Of a DNA stretch of 24,448 nucleotides, positions 9,568 through 17,902 are shown piece by piece. Made by a program: the position numbers and the translations under genes. The DNA comes from Terfezia claveryi (lineage: Eukaryota; Ascomycota; Pezizomycetes; Pezizales; Pezizaceae): the NCBI GenBank assembly GCA_015179025.1, contig WHUX01000468.1:1-24448 (forward strand), read 5' to 3'. The notes beneath the pieces were generated by a model. That model had not been told where the DNA came from and did not search any database. It saw only the letters and a list, made by a program, of their open reading frames with translations. The number at the start of each line of letters is the position of its first letter. Position 1 is the stretch's first letter.

Positions 9568-10201
9568 TGTAATGGGGGCTCAGGGGACAAGGTGACCAAG
9601 GGGTACGCCGGGGCGAGGACAGGAACAAGGTGAGACACACGTAGGAGCGCTACGTATGTGATCAGGGGAAAGGCTAGGGGCAAGGCAAGGGCAGGGCTAG
9701 GGTAACACACACACACACACGTAGGAACGCTACGTGTGTGACTGGGGAAGGCTGGGATGGGGGACAAGGGCAAGAGGCACGAGACACGTGGAAGCGGTTG
9801 CCGCGTGTGTCGGAGGGAGGCAGCTGTGCTGCAGAGTAGTTCACGAGACAAGGGGGGGGTGCACAAGGGAGGTGCACAAGCGCTGGGAGAGGCAAGGTCC
9901 TGTATTGGATATACAAGACGTTGGATGGGGATCCAACGAGAGGGCGGAGGGACGAAGATATATATACATGATTCCAGGCCAAGGCCGTGGAAGAAATAAG
10001 CTTCCCGAGATTCCTATCTCGGAAGCTAAGATAACAATCACCCATCAACGACACCCGAACAAGCCTGTTCGAGTGTCAAAACAGCACGACACCCAAACAA
10101 GCCTGTTCGAGTGTCAAATCAAGACTACAATCAACAATAACGAGAGTCGGACGGAATCCCGTCTGACTCTCAAACCCGGCTAGGAAAGGACGGTTGTGAC
10201 A
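9568..10201 (-). repeat. Solo gypsy LTR (634 bp) with target duplication
   Basis: The sequence starts TGTAATGGGG, ends GGTTGTGACA, and is flanked by GCAGC on both sides (9563-9567 and 10202-10206). It shares the LTR A body, TATA element (about 9957) and the same 30 bp palindrome (10142-10171), and adds two copies of another stem, GACACCCGAACAAGCCTG with its complement (10050-10077 and 10088-10115). Internal sequences are absent, so it is the product of LTR-LTR recombination. It defines the LTR ends of the family. Confidence 0.92.
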
Positions 10202-10333
10202 GCAGCTAAGTCGATACTGAATTGGACTCATGAGTGTATGGTTGCTGTTGGTTGCTGTGAGGGGGTTGAAATGGCCCCAAGGGAGGGTAATAAAACCTCC
10301 TAGATGGAAGCAACCTATGAAGCCCAAAGGGAA

Positions 10334-10873
10334 GGTATTAGAACTCTCAGAGCTATTGGAGACCTTTCGGCGGTAGCTGAGAATACCTGGGAAGAGAGTA
10401 TTGTAGCGGATTGAGGTATATGGGGGTTATAATAGCATAAATCATGGAAATATACCTAATTCTGAAAATAGCTCATTTTTGGAGCAGTGAGCAGCTTGTA
10501 ATGATAGCTAACTGTTTGTATATATTGTTGCTTACTGCCCTAGAAGCTGTTTAATCATGAATATAGATGTTAGGTAAAGGGCCTTCTCATGGTGATAAGT
10601 TCACCTGCATGATACTCACCCTATTGGGGGGGGTTTGGGGGGGGGGGGTCGGGTATGACAAGGGTCATGCTGGGGGAGGTGGTATGGGGGTATTGAGTTA
10701 AATATGGTGGGATGTGAGGGTAACCATGTTGTAGAGTGTATTTGCTTCCATAGTGGTGAATATAGCCGGAATCAGCAGAGTCATAATATATTACGAGATG
10801 TGGCTGGGGGTGTTGCTGCCGGGGGGTTGCAGGGATGGTCATAAGACAGTGGCTGATCACTACTAGGTTGCGA
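10334..10873 (-). repeat. Right arm of long inverted repeat
   Basis: Reverse complement of the left arm, ending GATCACTACTAGGTTGCGA. A run of G with one T interruption sits near 10627-10649 where the left arm has a C-rich block. Confidence 0.75.
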
Positions 10874-11404
10874 ATGGTAGCTTTCTTATCTGCTAAAATT
10901 CATTGTTATAGGCCCAATATGTCCGATATGAAGGTTTGAACAGCCAGGCCCTATAAGAACTCCTTCTAATGAGCTGGTATTTTTAAACTCCCTATTAAAC
11001 TCCCTACTTCTTGCTGCCCTCTTTCCCTACTTCTTGCTTCCCTCTTTCTTTCCCGCCGTCTTCGATCACGAGCCTTTCGTTGCTGCCTCATTCATTGTTT
11101 AGCCTCCATCATTCTTCCGGCCATCATGACCTCATGTAATGGGGATCTGGACTAGGAACACGAGGGTGGGAAATGAAAGGGGAAGGATCATTAATCATAG
11201 GTGGTTGAATAAATCGGGAATGTTCTAATCGTGAACTCCCAAGCCCGTGTGGAATCAGTTCCATTCTTTTCTATCATATCATTGGGTTGCCAGTCCGGAT
11301 AAAAATAAATCTTTCTGAAAACAAAAAAAGGGCAGCATTTATCTGATTCTGTCCTCCATTTGTATCAATCAGCACATAACACAATCTTTCACTAAAAGAA
11401 GACA
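10874..11404. other. No gene seen; pyrimidine-rich segment
   Basis: It contains near-duplicate CTCCCTACTTCTTGCT/CCCTACTTCTTGCTTCC blocks around 11005-11040 and no convincing open frame. It lies just downstream of the Crinkler-type pseudogene. Confidence 0.45.
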
Positions 11405-11844
11405 TCAATTCCCCCACTCTATCCCAGCCACATGCCTCCATTTCCAGCATACGCACTCTTCACGCCCCTCATTACTGCGGGTAGCCTTATCGGCGCCGCC
11501 CTTACACCCCTCTAAATGACTATCGGCAGGGATTCTAAAGCCCCAGATCAAAGTCCTTGGGACAATAAAATACACTTCAACCGTAAGACCACTTTCCCCT
11601 AAACGCCCACATATGCTCCTTATCGCCTGATTATAGTACTCGAATTTGAATGTGTGCGTCGTTTGGATAGTAAGCTAAATGAACTTTATCACCCCCTCCC
11701 CCTTGTCCACGAGAATGCTGTCATAGCCCCCCTGATTAAACTTGATGGGCTTCAGCCACCACCTATCAACCCCTTCATGCAAATTGGGCTCGTTTGGGTC
11801 GAAATCGATAATATGCCCTCCGACCCACTGAATACGTTCTCCAT

Positions 11845-11896
11845 CTGAAAATTTCAATTAGCAGCTAAACAAGGAAAGATCGGAGCAATAACTTAC
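11845..11896 (-). other. Intron 3 of Crinkler-like pseudogene
   Basis: Donor GTAAGT, a GCTAAT branch-like site and acceptor TTTTCAG bound 52 bases. The codon split across it (G then AT) keeps the flanking frames joined. Confidence 0.8.
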
Positions 11897-12483
11897 CAGG
11901 TGTGAATAGCGTGATGGATTGATTTTGAGATCAACTAACGAGGGAAAAGAATTTCGCTTCGAAAAACCAACCCTCCACGCTTCGATTTTCCTTCAAACCC
12001 GGCGTATTGAAGAAAAATTCCTGAAGCACATGAACATTGATTTTCATGGATAGCAGATATCCAACGTAATCGCTTATCAAAGTGCCTGCAACTGAACTGT
12101 CATCAACTGAACTGTTATCAACTTCCGCCAGCAAAATGTTCTTGGTATCGGGTGCATGAGGCCCAACCAGCGCAGTGAAGTATACTTCTGGATCAGCTAC
12201 ACTTTTTACTGCAACCCTCAAAAACCTAATTAACGCCGAAGTTGAATAATTGAACACACCCCTGCAAAAGCCACCGGCGTAATACAGAGGACTCTCGATA
12301 CAAGCATATCGTTCGGACCGGGGCAAGTATGCTTGTACCCAATATATGCTTATAGCAAGAGAAAATTGGTAACTATGGAATGAAGCTAACTAGCAGTAGA
12401 AAATGTTACGGAATACACTTATGAATACTAGCAGAGCACACGAACAAGAAATAGCCAAACGAGTAGGTGTGGAGGCGGGAATA

Positions 12484-12958
12484 TCAAGGAGAGGAGGTAG
12501 TGGAGGCGCCTCCGGGAGGTACCAGAAAGTCAGTGATCCTGCGCTGAACATGCAGACGCCTGCGTTGAATTTCTAGAGTCTCTATACTTTTTTCCTCACG
12601 CTGTAGAATATATTGTAGGTCCCTGATATTGGCTGTAGGTTCAGCTTGAAGAGAAAAGAGGAGTAATCCTTCAATATGTACGAGAGCTGCCTGAGGTGTA
12701 ACCGGAGGAGGTAATGCATGTGGAGTTTCAGCTTCTGGCTCATCGGCTTCATTAGGAAGATAGGTTGCTAGGATTTCGTTCTCAATATCGCTAGCTGGAT
12801 CTTCAACGATTTCTGTAGATGGAATTCAAACCAACGTTTGATATGTCGCCAGGTTGACTTGGGATTTTCTTCCGCATATGTCTTTATGGCTTGACGCTCA
12901 AGCTCTGACCATGCCTGACGCTGTTGGACAACTGAAGATTTGGAAGAGGGGGCCATTG
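12484..12958 (-). pseudogene. pogo/Tigger-type transposase remnant lacking the DDE catalytic core
   Basis: The N-terminal part (from the Met at about 12956) has the CENP-B/pogo helix-turn-helix signature RQAWSELERQAIKTYAEENP followed by HIKRWFEF. After a one-base frame change near 12825 a second frame continues with IENEILATYLPNE and a C-terminal amphipathic region (LQYILQREEKSIETLEIQRR) that resembles the C-terminus of fungal pogo transposases, stopping at 12484. The roughly 300-residue DDE domain between them is missing, so this copy can move only with help from a full-length relative. Confidence 0.75.
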
Positions 12959-13065
12959 TTCTTACAGTGGTTATAGCGGTCTGTAATTCTGTATGTTGTC
13001 TTTGGAGATGCAATTCTGCGGGGTAATTTGTAATTTGTTATCGATAAGAACCTATTTGTGGTTTA

Positions 13066-13110
13066 GCGCCTCTCTCGATACAAGCATATGTATGGTGACT
13101 AAGCGAAAAA
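13066..13110 (+). repeat. Internal TIR-like copy within the pogo element
   Basis: CTCTCGATACAAGCATATG at about 13072 repeats the terminal repeat inside the element, followed by TATGGTGACTAAGC. The same tail is found again at 15691-15713, showing that this block has been copied elsewhere. Confidence 0.7.
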
Positions 13111-14041
13111 ATAAGAATATTCTTGTATCCAAAATATGCTTATTTACTATGTGGGACCGGCATATGTATGCTTGTATCCAATATATGCTTGTATCTAGTA
13201 TGCTTGTATCGAGAGACCTCTGTAGTGCTTTGCCTCAATCAATTCCTTGCGATCTTTGATGGGAATTTCCTCGATACCTGACTTCACCTTATCAAGTAAC
13301 TCCGTATTTAACGAAGCATCTAGCTTCTCTGCAACTGCCCTGAAGAGACCACTATCCTCCATTGCTCGATAATAGTCATCCAGCCCCCACGAATGGACCA
13401 TATGGAAATCATACTGTGTTGCACAGTGTGCAATTTTCTCACCGATCGTCTGCATGGAGCTCGCAATGATGAGTTCGCAATCAGTCTTTTTTCGATAGAG
13501 TATGTCTCGACAGGTTTCCAAAAGATTAGCATGCGCTTGATTTGCCTTTGGAGACCGCATTCCATCTATAATGATTGTGTGCTTCCCTGTTATCTCCAGA
13601 ACAGGGCCTAATCGATAATGGTCTCTGGAGGACAGACTGGACTCGCGAAATTGGGTCCTAGACAACTGTATTAATCTAGTTGAATTAAGCTCCCTAAGCC
13701 CGATCCATGTCACTACACTATTCCTGGAAGTCATATAGGAGGCGTAGACCTCGGTGGCAAAAGATTTTCCTGTTCCAGGTGGACCTATCACACCGTCAGC
13801 ATTCATTACATGATTGATAAGTGGAATGAAGCTTACCCAAGATCCAACGCTCAGCGTTTCCTGATGGATTACAAAGAAAAGCCATTTGGTCGTGAAAATC
13901 TTTCCAACAATAAAATTTCTCTGGGGTAGTAGGAAGAGAGACCGGTGGGTACTATTGATGTCGATAAAAGAAGCTGATACACTGTACTCTATCCCGTGGT
14001 ATTCTTTCCATTCTGACCACTCAATATATGACGACGGGTTT

Positions 14042-14202
14042 CTAGTGACGATTAGCAAATACTGTTAGCAAATATGCGTGGTTAAAAAAAAAAAAGAGTG
14101 ACCGTGTGTGACAGTAGAGTTCCACTTACCAGCAAGGAGAGCTTCAGCTTTTACAGTACATTTAGCAAATATGCGTGCTTAAAAGGAATGAGTGTTACTT
14201 AC
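14042..14202 (-). other. Twin introns around an 18-base micro-exon in the Crinkler-like gene
   Basis: Two GTAAGT donors (14202 and 14129) each precede an identical block TTAGCAAATATGCGTG (plus strand, 14065-14080 and 14162-14177) holding the branch site. Between them is an 18 base exon (14130-14147). The arrangement suggests a tandem duplication of about 97 bases that doubled the intron. The splice phase into exon 2 does not fit cleanly, so either the acceptor differs from my choice or a further small indel exists. Confidence 0.5.
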
Positions 14203-14444
14203 CAGGACGCTTTATTGCGATGTGGATTGTTAAGCAAGGGAGGCTGCCCTGAAAGTGGTCGTTTATGATGTGCTGTATTGTAGCTGATACCGGAAGCTCA
14301 TAGTCATCCTTAAAAACGAACTCATTCCTCGTTTTTTGGTGTCAGGGATGTTAGCAACGCAAAGCTCGAGCTGGGGGGCATCAAAGCCGTTGAAGCAGTT
14401 GGGGTTTGCGGTCACAATAGCCATTTTGAGGTGTCCGATGGTTT

Positions 14445-14493
14445 TATTCCAGTTAGTCTGGTTGGCACAACACCCTCGTGGAGGTATTCCAGT
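14445..14493. mobile_element. 31 bp hairpin insertion flanked by 9 bp direct repeats
   Basis: TATTCCAGT occurs at 14445-14453 and 14485-14493. Between them, 31 bases start TAGTCTGGTTGGCACAAC and end in a CCCTCGTGGAGG mini-hairpin. The insertion adds 40 bases to the Crinkler header and shifts its frame; without it the header frame is continuous. The inserted body matches the foldback motif at 8121-8254 and 17021-17055. Confidence 0.75.
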
Positions 14494-14560
14494 CAATGTC
14501 GATGGGAAAGGGAGCCAAGCTTGGGTCCCCATGGACCCAACAAATCAGCGTGGTTTCCAT

Positions 14561-14999
14561 AGTGCTGGAGCCGGAGTTAAGCAAATGCTGGAGCTTTGAT
14601 GCAGGGGCGGCTGATGAGTGGGTCGTGATGGGTCATGGAGTTTAAGGAGGAGGGTAGGAAGGCGAGAACAAGATGGAAGGAAGTTGAAAACTAGGCTCGC
14701 CAAGTGTTCCGCCAAGCCGTCAACCCTAGTACTTATTGAATATAAGGATTATAGTAGCAACACTGGTGAGCGGAAGGATAGATTATAGTCAATGAAGATA
14801 TGTCTGTGATTCACTCCGATTGTAGTCTCTTAGAGATCTAGAGATATCAACGAAGGGTATTCCCCAACACTCTATATGTACATGAATGCACACAAGGAGA
14901 TAGGAAACAGGTAACGTGAGTGGCAATGTAGACAAAGCGACAAAGTGAGTATCATTGTAGACAAAGCGACAAAGCAGGTATTGTGCTGCAGTGAGTGAG
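14561..14999. other. Upstream region of Crinkler-like gene; no gene seen
   Basis: It would hold the promoter of the minus-strand gene. A direct repeat GTAGACAAAGCGACAAAG occurs at about 14927 and 14957. No convincing coding frame. Confidence 0.45.
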
Positions 15000-15222
15000 T
15001 GGCACCGATATGGTGTAACCCACGCTTATCAACAGTACTGAGGTGGGCGACCACGCGGGAAAGTCTCTTTCAGAATTTTTGACTCCTTCTTCCGGTGTCA
15101 TTGGACGGTTGCCTTTTTGAGAAATCTCACAGGTAGTTCTTTTTTGGCCCATACCATTTCCGGTATCTCTCTCTACTGTTTTTGTCATTAAGCTAGTCCT
15201 ATCTTGGTATTCTCCAACACCA
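15000..15222 (+). repeat. 5S-rRNA-headed SINE-like repeat, copy 1
   Basis: Bases 15034-15067 match the 3' half of 5S rRNA (AGTACTGAGGTGGGCGACC, then ACGCGGGAAAGTCTC) and align with 21949-21982 with four differences. The similarity to the second copy continues for about 150 bases past the 5S part through GCCTTTTTGAGAA, TTTGGCCCATACCATTTC and TATTCTCCAACACCA. The 5' half of the 5S part is degenerate or missing. A shared non-5S body after a 5S head is the structure of SINE3-type elements. Confidence 0.7.
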
Positions 15223-15794
15223 TTTTTAGTCTGGTTATTATTTTTAGATCGAGTTTCACAATGCCAACGGGCAGCTGAGGCGAGCCCTTGACATGCAGTG
15301 CTGCAGCCAAAATATTCGGAGTAGCCCCATGTTTGAAGTCTGGCTTGGATCCCAAATACCAGCTATGCTGGGTTGCCAAATGTATATATGTGCGGTTATT
15401 TTCCTCATTTACTGAACAGAAATTCACAATATCGCCATCATGTCTATGAACATCTATAGTGCCAACACCAACCCAGATCCTTCCTATAACCGCCTTAGGC
15501 GACATGACAACTGACGCCTTCGATACCTTCAATCAAGCTCGCCCTCGCAGTAGTGCAGCCAATTATCAGCAGCTACAAGCCCTCCTGACAACCGAAGATA
15601 TCTCCATCTACAAGAAACTTTACCAGAAGGGTACAATAATGAGAAAGCTGAACGGCATTGAGAAATGGTTCTGTAAATTCGGCTGTGTTACAAGCATATG
15701 TATGGTGACTAAGCAAACAAAAGAATGTTCTAGTAACGAAAATATCCTCGTGAGCAGGGCGAAACCGGCGTGGTCGCTCGATGGAATGGAATAG
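15188..15794. other. Two overlapping opposite-strand open frames, coding status unresolved
   Basis: On the minus strand 15188-15532 is open for 114 residues (segments such as VGVGTIDVHRHDGDIVNF and ILAAALHVKGSPQLPVG). On the plus strand 15459-15794 is open for 111 residues (ANYQQLQALLTTEDISIY, KLNGIEKWFCKFG). Both read like protein, neither matches a family I recognise. The minus frame ends inside the SINE-like repeat and the plus frame ends in a block shared with the pogo element (15691-15713), so either would be a truncated gene. Confidence 0.3.
15689..15750 (+). repeat. Detached subterminal block of the pogo-like element
   Basis: ACAAGCATATGTATGGTGAC followed by TAAGC matches 13080-13104 exactly, and weaker similarity continues through AAGAAT.TTCT.GTA..CAAAATAT. 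No matching second end is visible, so this is a truncated copy or a fragment moved with the repeat. Confidence 0.7.
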
Positions 15795-16123
15795 CTTACT
15801 TACTTACAGTGTCGGTAAGGTCTCAGAGTCTGACGTTATACAAGAATATATTGCTTCACTTATACGATAAATTCTCTGGTATCACTTCCAATTTGCAGAA
15901 ACCCCCGTTGTTGTGAGATTAGCTTTACTACAAAATATAGATAGGAAAAGCCGCAACGTATCACGGAGAAGCCGATGCAAGACAACTGAAATTGGTAGGT
16001 GGAAGGTAACGCAAAATGAGAAACAGAAAGTCTTTTCAGCATTAGAACACTGTAGCACACACGGTAGTAGAATACGAGACCGAATGGTAACTTATTATTC
16101 CTGCGCTCGTATTCTTACATCCT
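15795..16123. other. No gene seen
   Basis: Mixed-composition sequence with a short open frame only; no family resemblance. Confidence 0.4.
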
Positions 16124-16513
16124 CTACAGCCGCCATTGCACGCGCTCCCTCCGTCCCCCCCGCGCCCTCTGACCCCTCCTCCTGCTCCCACCGCTTCTCG
16201 CCTCACTGCCTTGTCCCCAACTCGGCCCACCCCTTTCTCTCCTACCGCTTCCCGCCCCACTGCCCTGGCGCCCACTCGGCCCACCCCCCCCCACCCAATC
16301 ACCCTGACTTGACCCCCTACTTGGGCTCTGACCGCCCCGACGCTCGGCCAACAGGATTGACATCACCTCCTGCACCATTCCCATGAGTGCCCTCCGCTAT
16401 TCCCTGTCTGCTGCGATGGCTTCCCTGTCCATTCGATCCAGCAACTGCGTACAGGCTGATGTTCCCGATGTTAGACACTCATTGGAGAGTATCAATGATC
16501 CGCGTCGTCGCAT
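16124..16513 (-). pseudogene. Possible LINE ORF1 / retroelement N-terminal frame with internal stop
   Basis: An ATG at 16511-16513 opens MRRRGSLILSNECLTSGTS, followed by a charged helical stretch (LLDRMDREAIAADRE), an in-frame TAG at 16397-16399, and RRALMGMVQEVMSILLAERR, then a Gly/Arg/Ser-rich basic tail. CAG to TAG would explain the stop. The helix plus basic tail and the A-rich leader resemble ORF1 of non-LTR elements, but I cannot name the family. The tail is encoded by a 54 bp tandem repeat. Confidence 0.4.
16185..16292. repeat. 54 bp tandem repeat, two copies
   Basis: Units CTCCCACCGCTTCTCGCC... (16185) and CTCCTACCGCTTCCCGCC... (16239) both end in ACTCGGCCCACCCC. The unit length is a multiple of three, so the basic-tail frame on the minus strand stays open. 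Confidence 0.85.
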
Positions 16514-16690
16514 TATATTTTGGGGTTTCATTTTATTTTTTTAATTTTCCCTGTCGCATTGTATGTTTTTTTTATTTTTTAAATAGCTTTTGGTTAATAT
16601 TATTGGTTTCTTTGCTGGTTGGTGATAGGTACTTTGGGCTCGTATTTTGGGTTTGTTTACTTCTTGGTGTGGTCATTGTTTCGTATGCAA
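16514..16690 (-). repeat. A-rich leader repeat (copy 1), also at 18231-18345 and 18786-18850
   Basis: On the minus strand it comprises A-rich tracts alternating with AATGCGACR blocks just ahead of the ATG at 16513. The plus-strand strings TTAATAGCTTTTGGTTAAT-like and TTTCTTTGCTGGT...CTCGTATTTTGGGTTTG recur at 18.2-18.85 kb, where the copy is split by a retroposon. Confidence 0.7.
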
Positions 16691-16775
16691 TGTGGACGGT
16701 GATGATATACTGTACCTTCCTTCCCATGCGAAGCCTCTGGTCGAGATTGATGTTCGCCCGCATGTAGATGTTCCG

Positions 16776-16840
16776 GGCCCAGCGCGAGACCACCCATCTC
16801 CTGGCTGGCCCGGGCCCAGCGGGAGAATACGGAATGGCCG
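16776..16840. repeat. GC-rich imperfect hairpin, decayed relative of 19074-19122
   Basis: CCGGGCCCAGCGCGAGACC ... TCTCCTGGCTGGCCCGGGCC can fold on itself and shares CCGGGCC, GCGAGAC and GGCCCGGGCC with the palindrome near 19.1 kb. Confidence 0.55.
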
Positions 16841-17020
16841 GGCCACCCGCGAGTATGAGAAAATTGACGTTCATGGTATCTTGATAATTTCGATGATGTG
16901 GCTGTCGGGTGAGTTGACGTATCCACGTTAATTACTAACGTTTGTAGGGGAAATTTTGGTGTGGTCAGCCAAGACACCATCTTGCGGCTGGCGCCATACA
17001 AAAAACTAAAGTATTTCCCC

Positions 17021-17055
17021 AGACCCTCCTACGGAGGGGTCATGCAACCAGACTA
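17021..17055 (-). repeat. TAGTCTGG hairpin motif copy
   Basis: The minus strand reads TAGTCTGGTTGCATGACCCC then TCCGTAGGAGGGTCT, with a GACCC(C)TCC/GGAGGGGTC stem. It matches the insertion at 14454-14484 and the cluster at 8121-8254, and lies directly upstream of the LINE fragment. Confidence 0.7.
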
Positions 17056-17772
17056 CCCACAACCATCAGCGAGGTGGCGGGTATCAGAAAAGCTATTGAG
17101 AATTGTCCAAGGGATTGGAAGATTCTGATACTCACGGACTCAACAGCGGCTATGGCGGCAGTGAGGAAGGCAGGGAGAAGAGGAAAAGCGAGGACTGCGG
17201 ACTTACAAAAGGCAGTCGCTGGGATCAGAGAGAGGCAAGGGCGGTTGGGGGTAGACGCGGTCAGAGTCGGCTGGGTTAAGGCTCATGTTGGTATTGATGG
17301 TAACGAGAAAGCAGATTCCCTAGCAAAGGAGGGAGCTGAAAGAAGAGAACCAGAGGAGCCTCAAATCACGGAGGGGGGCCTCAAGCAGGAGTGGAAGAGG
17401 ATGAGAGCAAGAGAGAGGAAAGTAGCGGGAACAGGAGGAGGAAGAGTGATCAGGTGGAGCAGGAAGGCTCGGATTAACTATGTGTACTGCCGGACAGGGA
17501 AAGGTAATCTTCAATCCTGGAGAGCGATTATAGATGACACTATAGACCCGACTTGCCGAACGTGTGGAAGACATGTCGAGACAGGCAGCCACGTAGCGCT
17601 AGTCTGTCCGCATGGTGAGGAAATCGGACGGAGATGGGGGAAGTGGGAGGACATGGACAATAGGAAGAGGTGGTTGAAGAAGGTGAAGGATGGAGGAGAA
17701 GAATACGTGGTAGATCTGGTTGACGTTTTTCTCAAGGATAGACCTAGCCTAGTAAGAGGTGGTTGTAGTTAG
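17056..17772 (+). pseudogene. LINE (Tad-like) ORF2 C-terminus: RNase H domain and zinc finger, 5' truncated
   Basis: The frame opens at about 17059 with TISEVAGIRKA, whose Glu is the second RNase H catalytic acid, then ILTDSTAAM (third acid) and KAHVGIDGNEKADSLAKEGA (GNEKAD, fourth). The first catalytic Asp and all RT sequence are missing, so the copy is 5' truncated. The C-terminal CRTCGRHVETGSHVALVC is the CX2CX8HX4C finger typical of fungal LINEs. The stop is TAG at 17770-17772. No poly(A) tail or target duplication is evident, so the 3' end is eroded or extends into the following repeats. Confidence 0.88.
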
Positions 17773-17902
17773 CCTGGAGGTCAACTTCTTTGGTGGGGTT
17801 TTCATGGGTTACTTCAAAAATGGTTCCAGTGAAGCATTGCCTCGGGCAGGCCTGAACTCGGCAAAGAAGTGGCATGGTTGAAGTGAGGGTCATAGATGCG
17901 AG

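Larger units (their letters stand above)
8354..10873. mobile_element. 2.5 kb element with ~540 bp terminal inverted repeats
   Basis: The left arm from TCGCAACCTAGTAGTGATC (8354) to about 8892 reappears inverted at 10334-10873, including the blocks around CTAATATATTATGACTCTGC-like sequence, the C/G homopolymer near 8590 and 10621-10650, and GGTATATTTCCAT. Identity looks like 85-90% by eye. Between the arms lie a 28 bp tandem repeat, no transposase that I recognise, and a solo LTR. No clear target duplication is visible at the outer ends. A long-TIR DNA transposon derivative or an inverted segmental duplication are both possible. Confidence 0.72.
12285..13222 (-). mobile_element. pogo-like (Tc1/mariner superfamily) non-autonomous element, 938 bp
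   Basis: Perfectly positioned 24 bp terminal inverted repeats start CAGAGG(A/T)CTCTCGATACA and run inward through AGCATA; they differ at one base. TA lies at both flanks (12283-12284, 13223-13224), the hallmark target duplication. Subterminal copies of TATGCTTGTATC/TACAAGCATA recur several times inside both ends (for example 13073-13090, 13166-13205), likely transposase-binding sites. Removing the element with one TA leaves the host reading frame uninterrupted. The interior is a transposase remnant without a DDE core. Confidence 0.92.
11405..14560 (-). pseudogene. Crinkler (CRN)-like gene: ubiquitin-like header, P-loop NTPase, REase-fold C-terminus; broken
   Basis: I start at the ATG at 14558-14560 because the following residues (LICWVHGDP, then TIGHLKMAI and LELCVANIPD, ending IHIAIKRP) match the Crinkler ubiquitin-like header. 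The NTPase part (13225-14041) has Walker A GPPGTGKS, Walker B TIIIDG and the family SWGLDDYYRAM segment. After the inserted pogo element the frame resumes with AGGFCRGVFNYS, and exon 3 encodes WLKPIKFNQGGYDSILV, the Asp-bearing REase-like core. Introns: 14202 to 14148, 14129 to 14042, 11896 to 11845. Lesions: a 40 bp net insertion at 14445-14484/14493, a one-base loss in an A run near 14340, the transposon 12285-13222, TGA at 11931-11933 and TAG at 11675-11677. Past the TAG the frame stays open to 11405. CRN-type proteins are known or proposed effectors in oomycetes and fungi; this copy cannot be functional as it stands. Confidence 0.8.

Noticed and set aside
10050..10115. CRISPR-like pair of 28 bp palindromic repeats
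   Set aside because: Only two units, in a eukaryotic LTR, with a 10 bp gap. They are LTR palindromes.
10621..10860. 79-codon minus-strand open frame
   Set aside because: It lies in the right arm of the long inverted repeat; the matching left arm does not keep the frame.
15223..15238. A further copy of the TAGTCTGGTT motif at about 15227
   Set aside because: Only the first ten bases match; the hairpin part is missing, so chance similarity is likely.
16657..17001. 114-codon minus-strand open frame upstream of the LINE fragment
   Set aside because: It crosses the GC hairpin and repeat boundaries and shows no domain.
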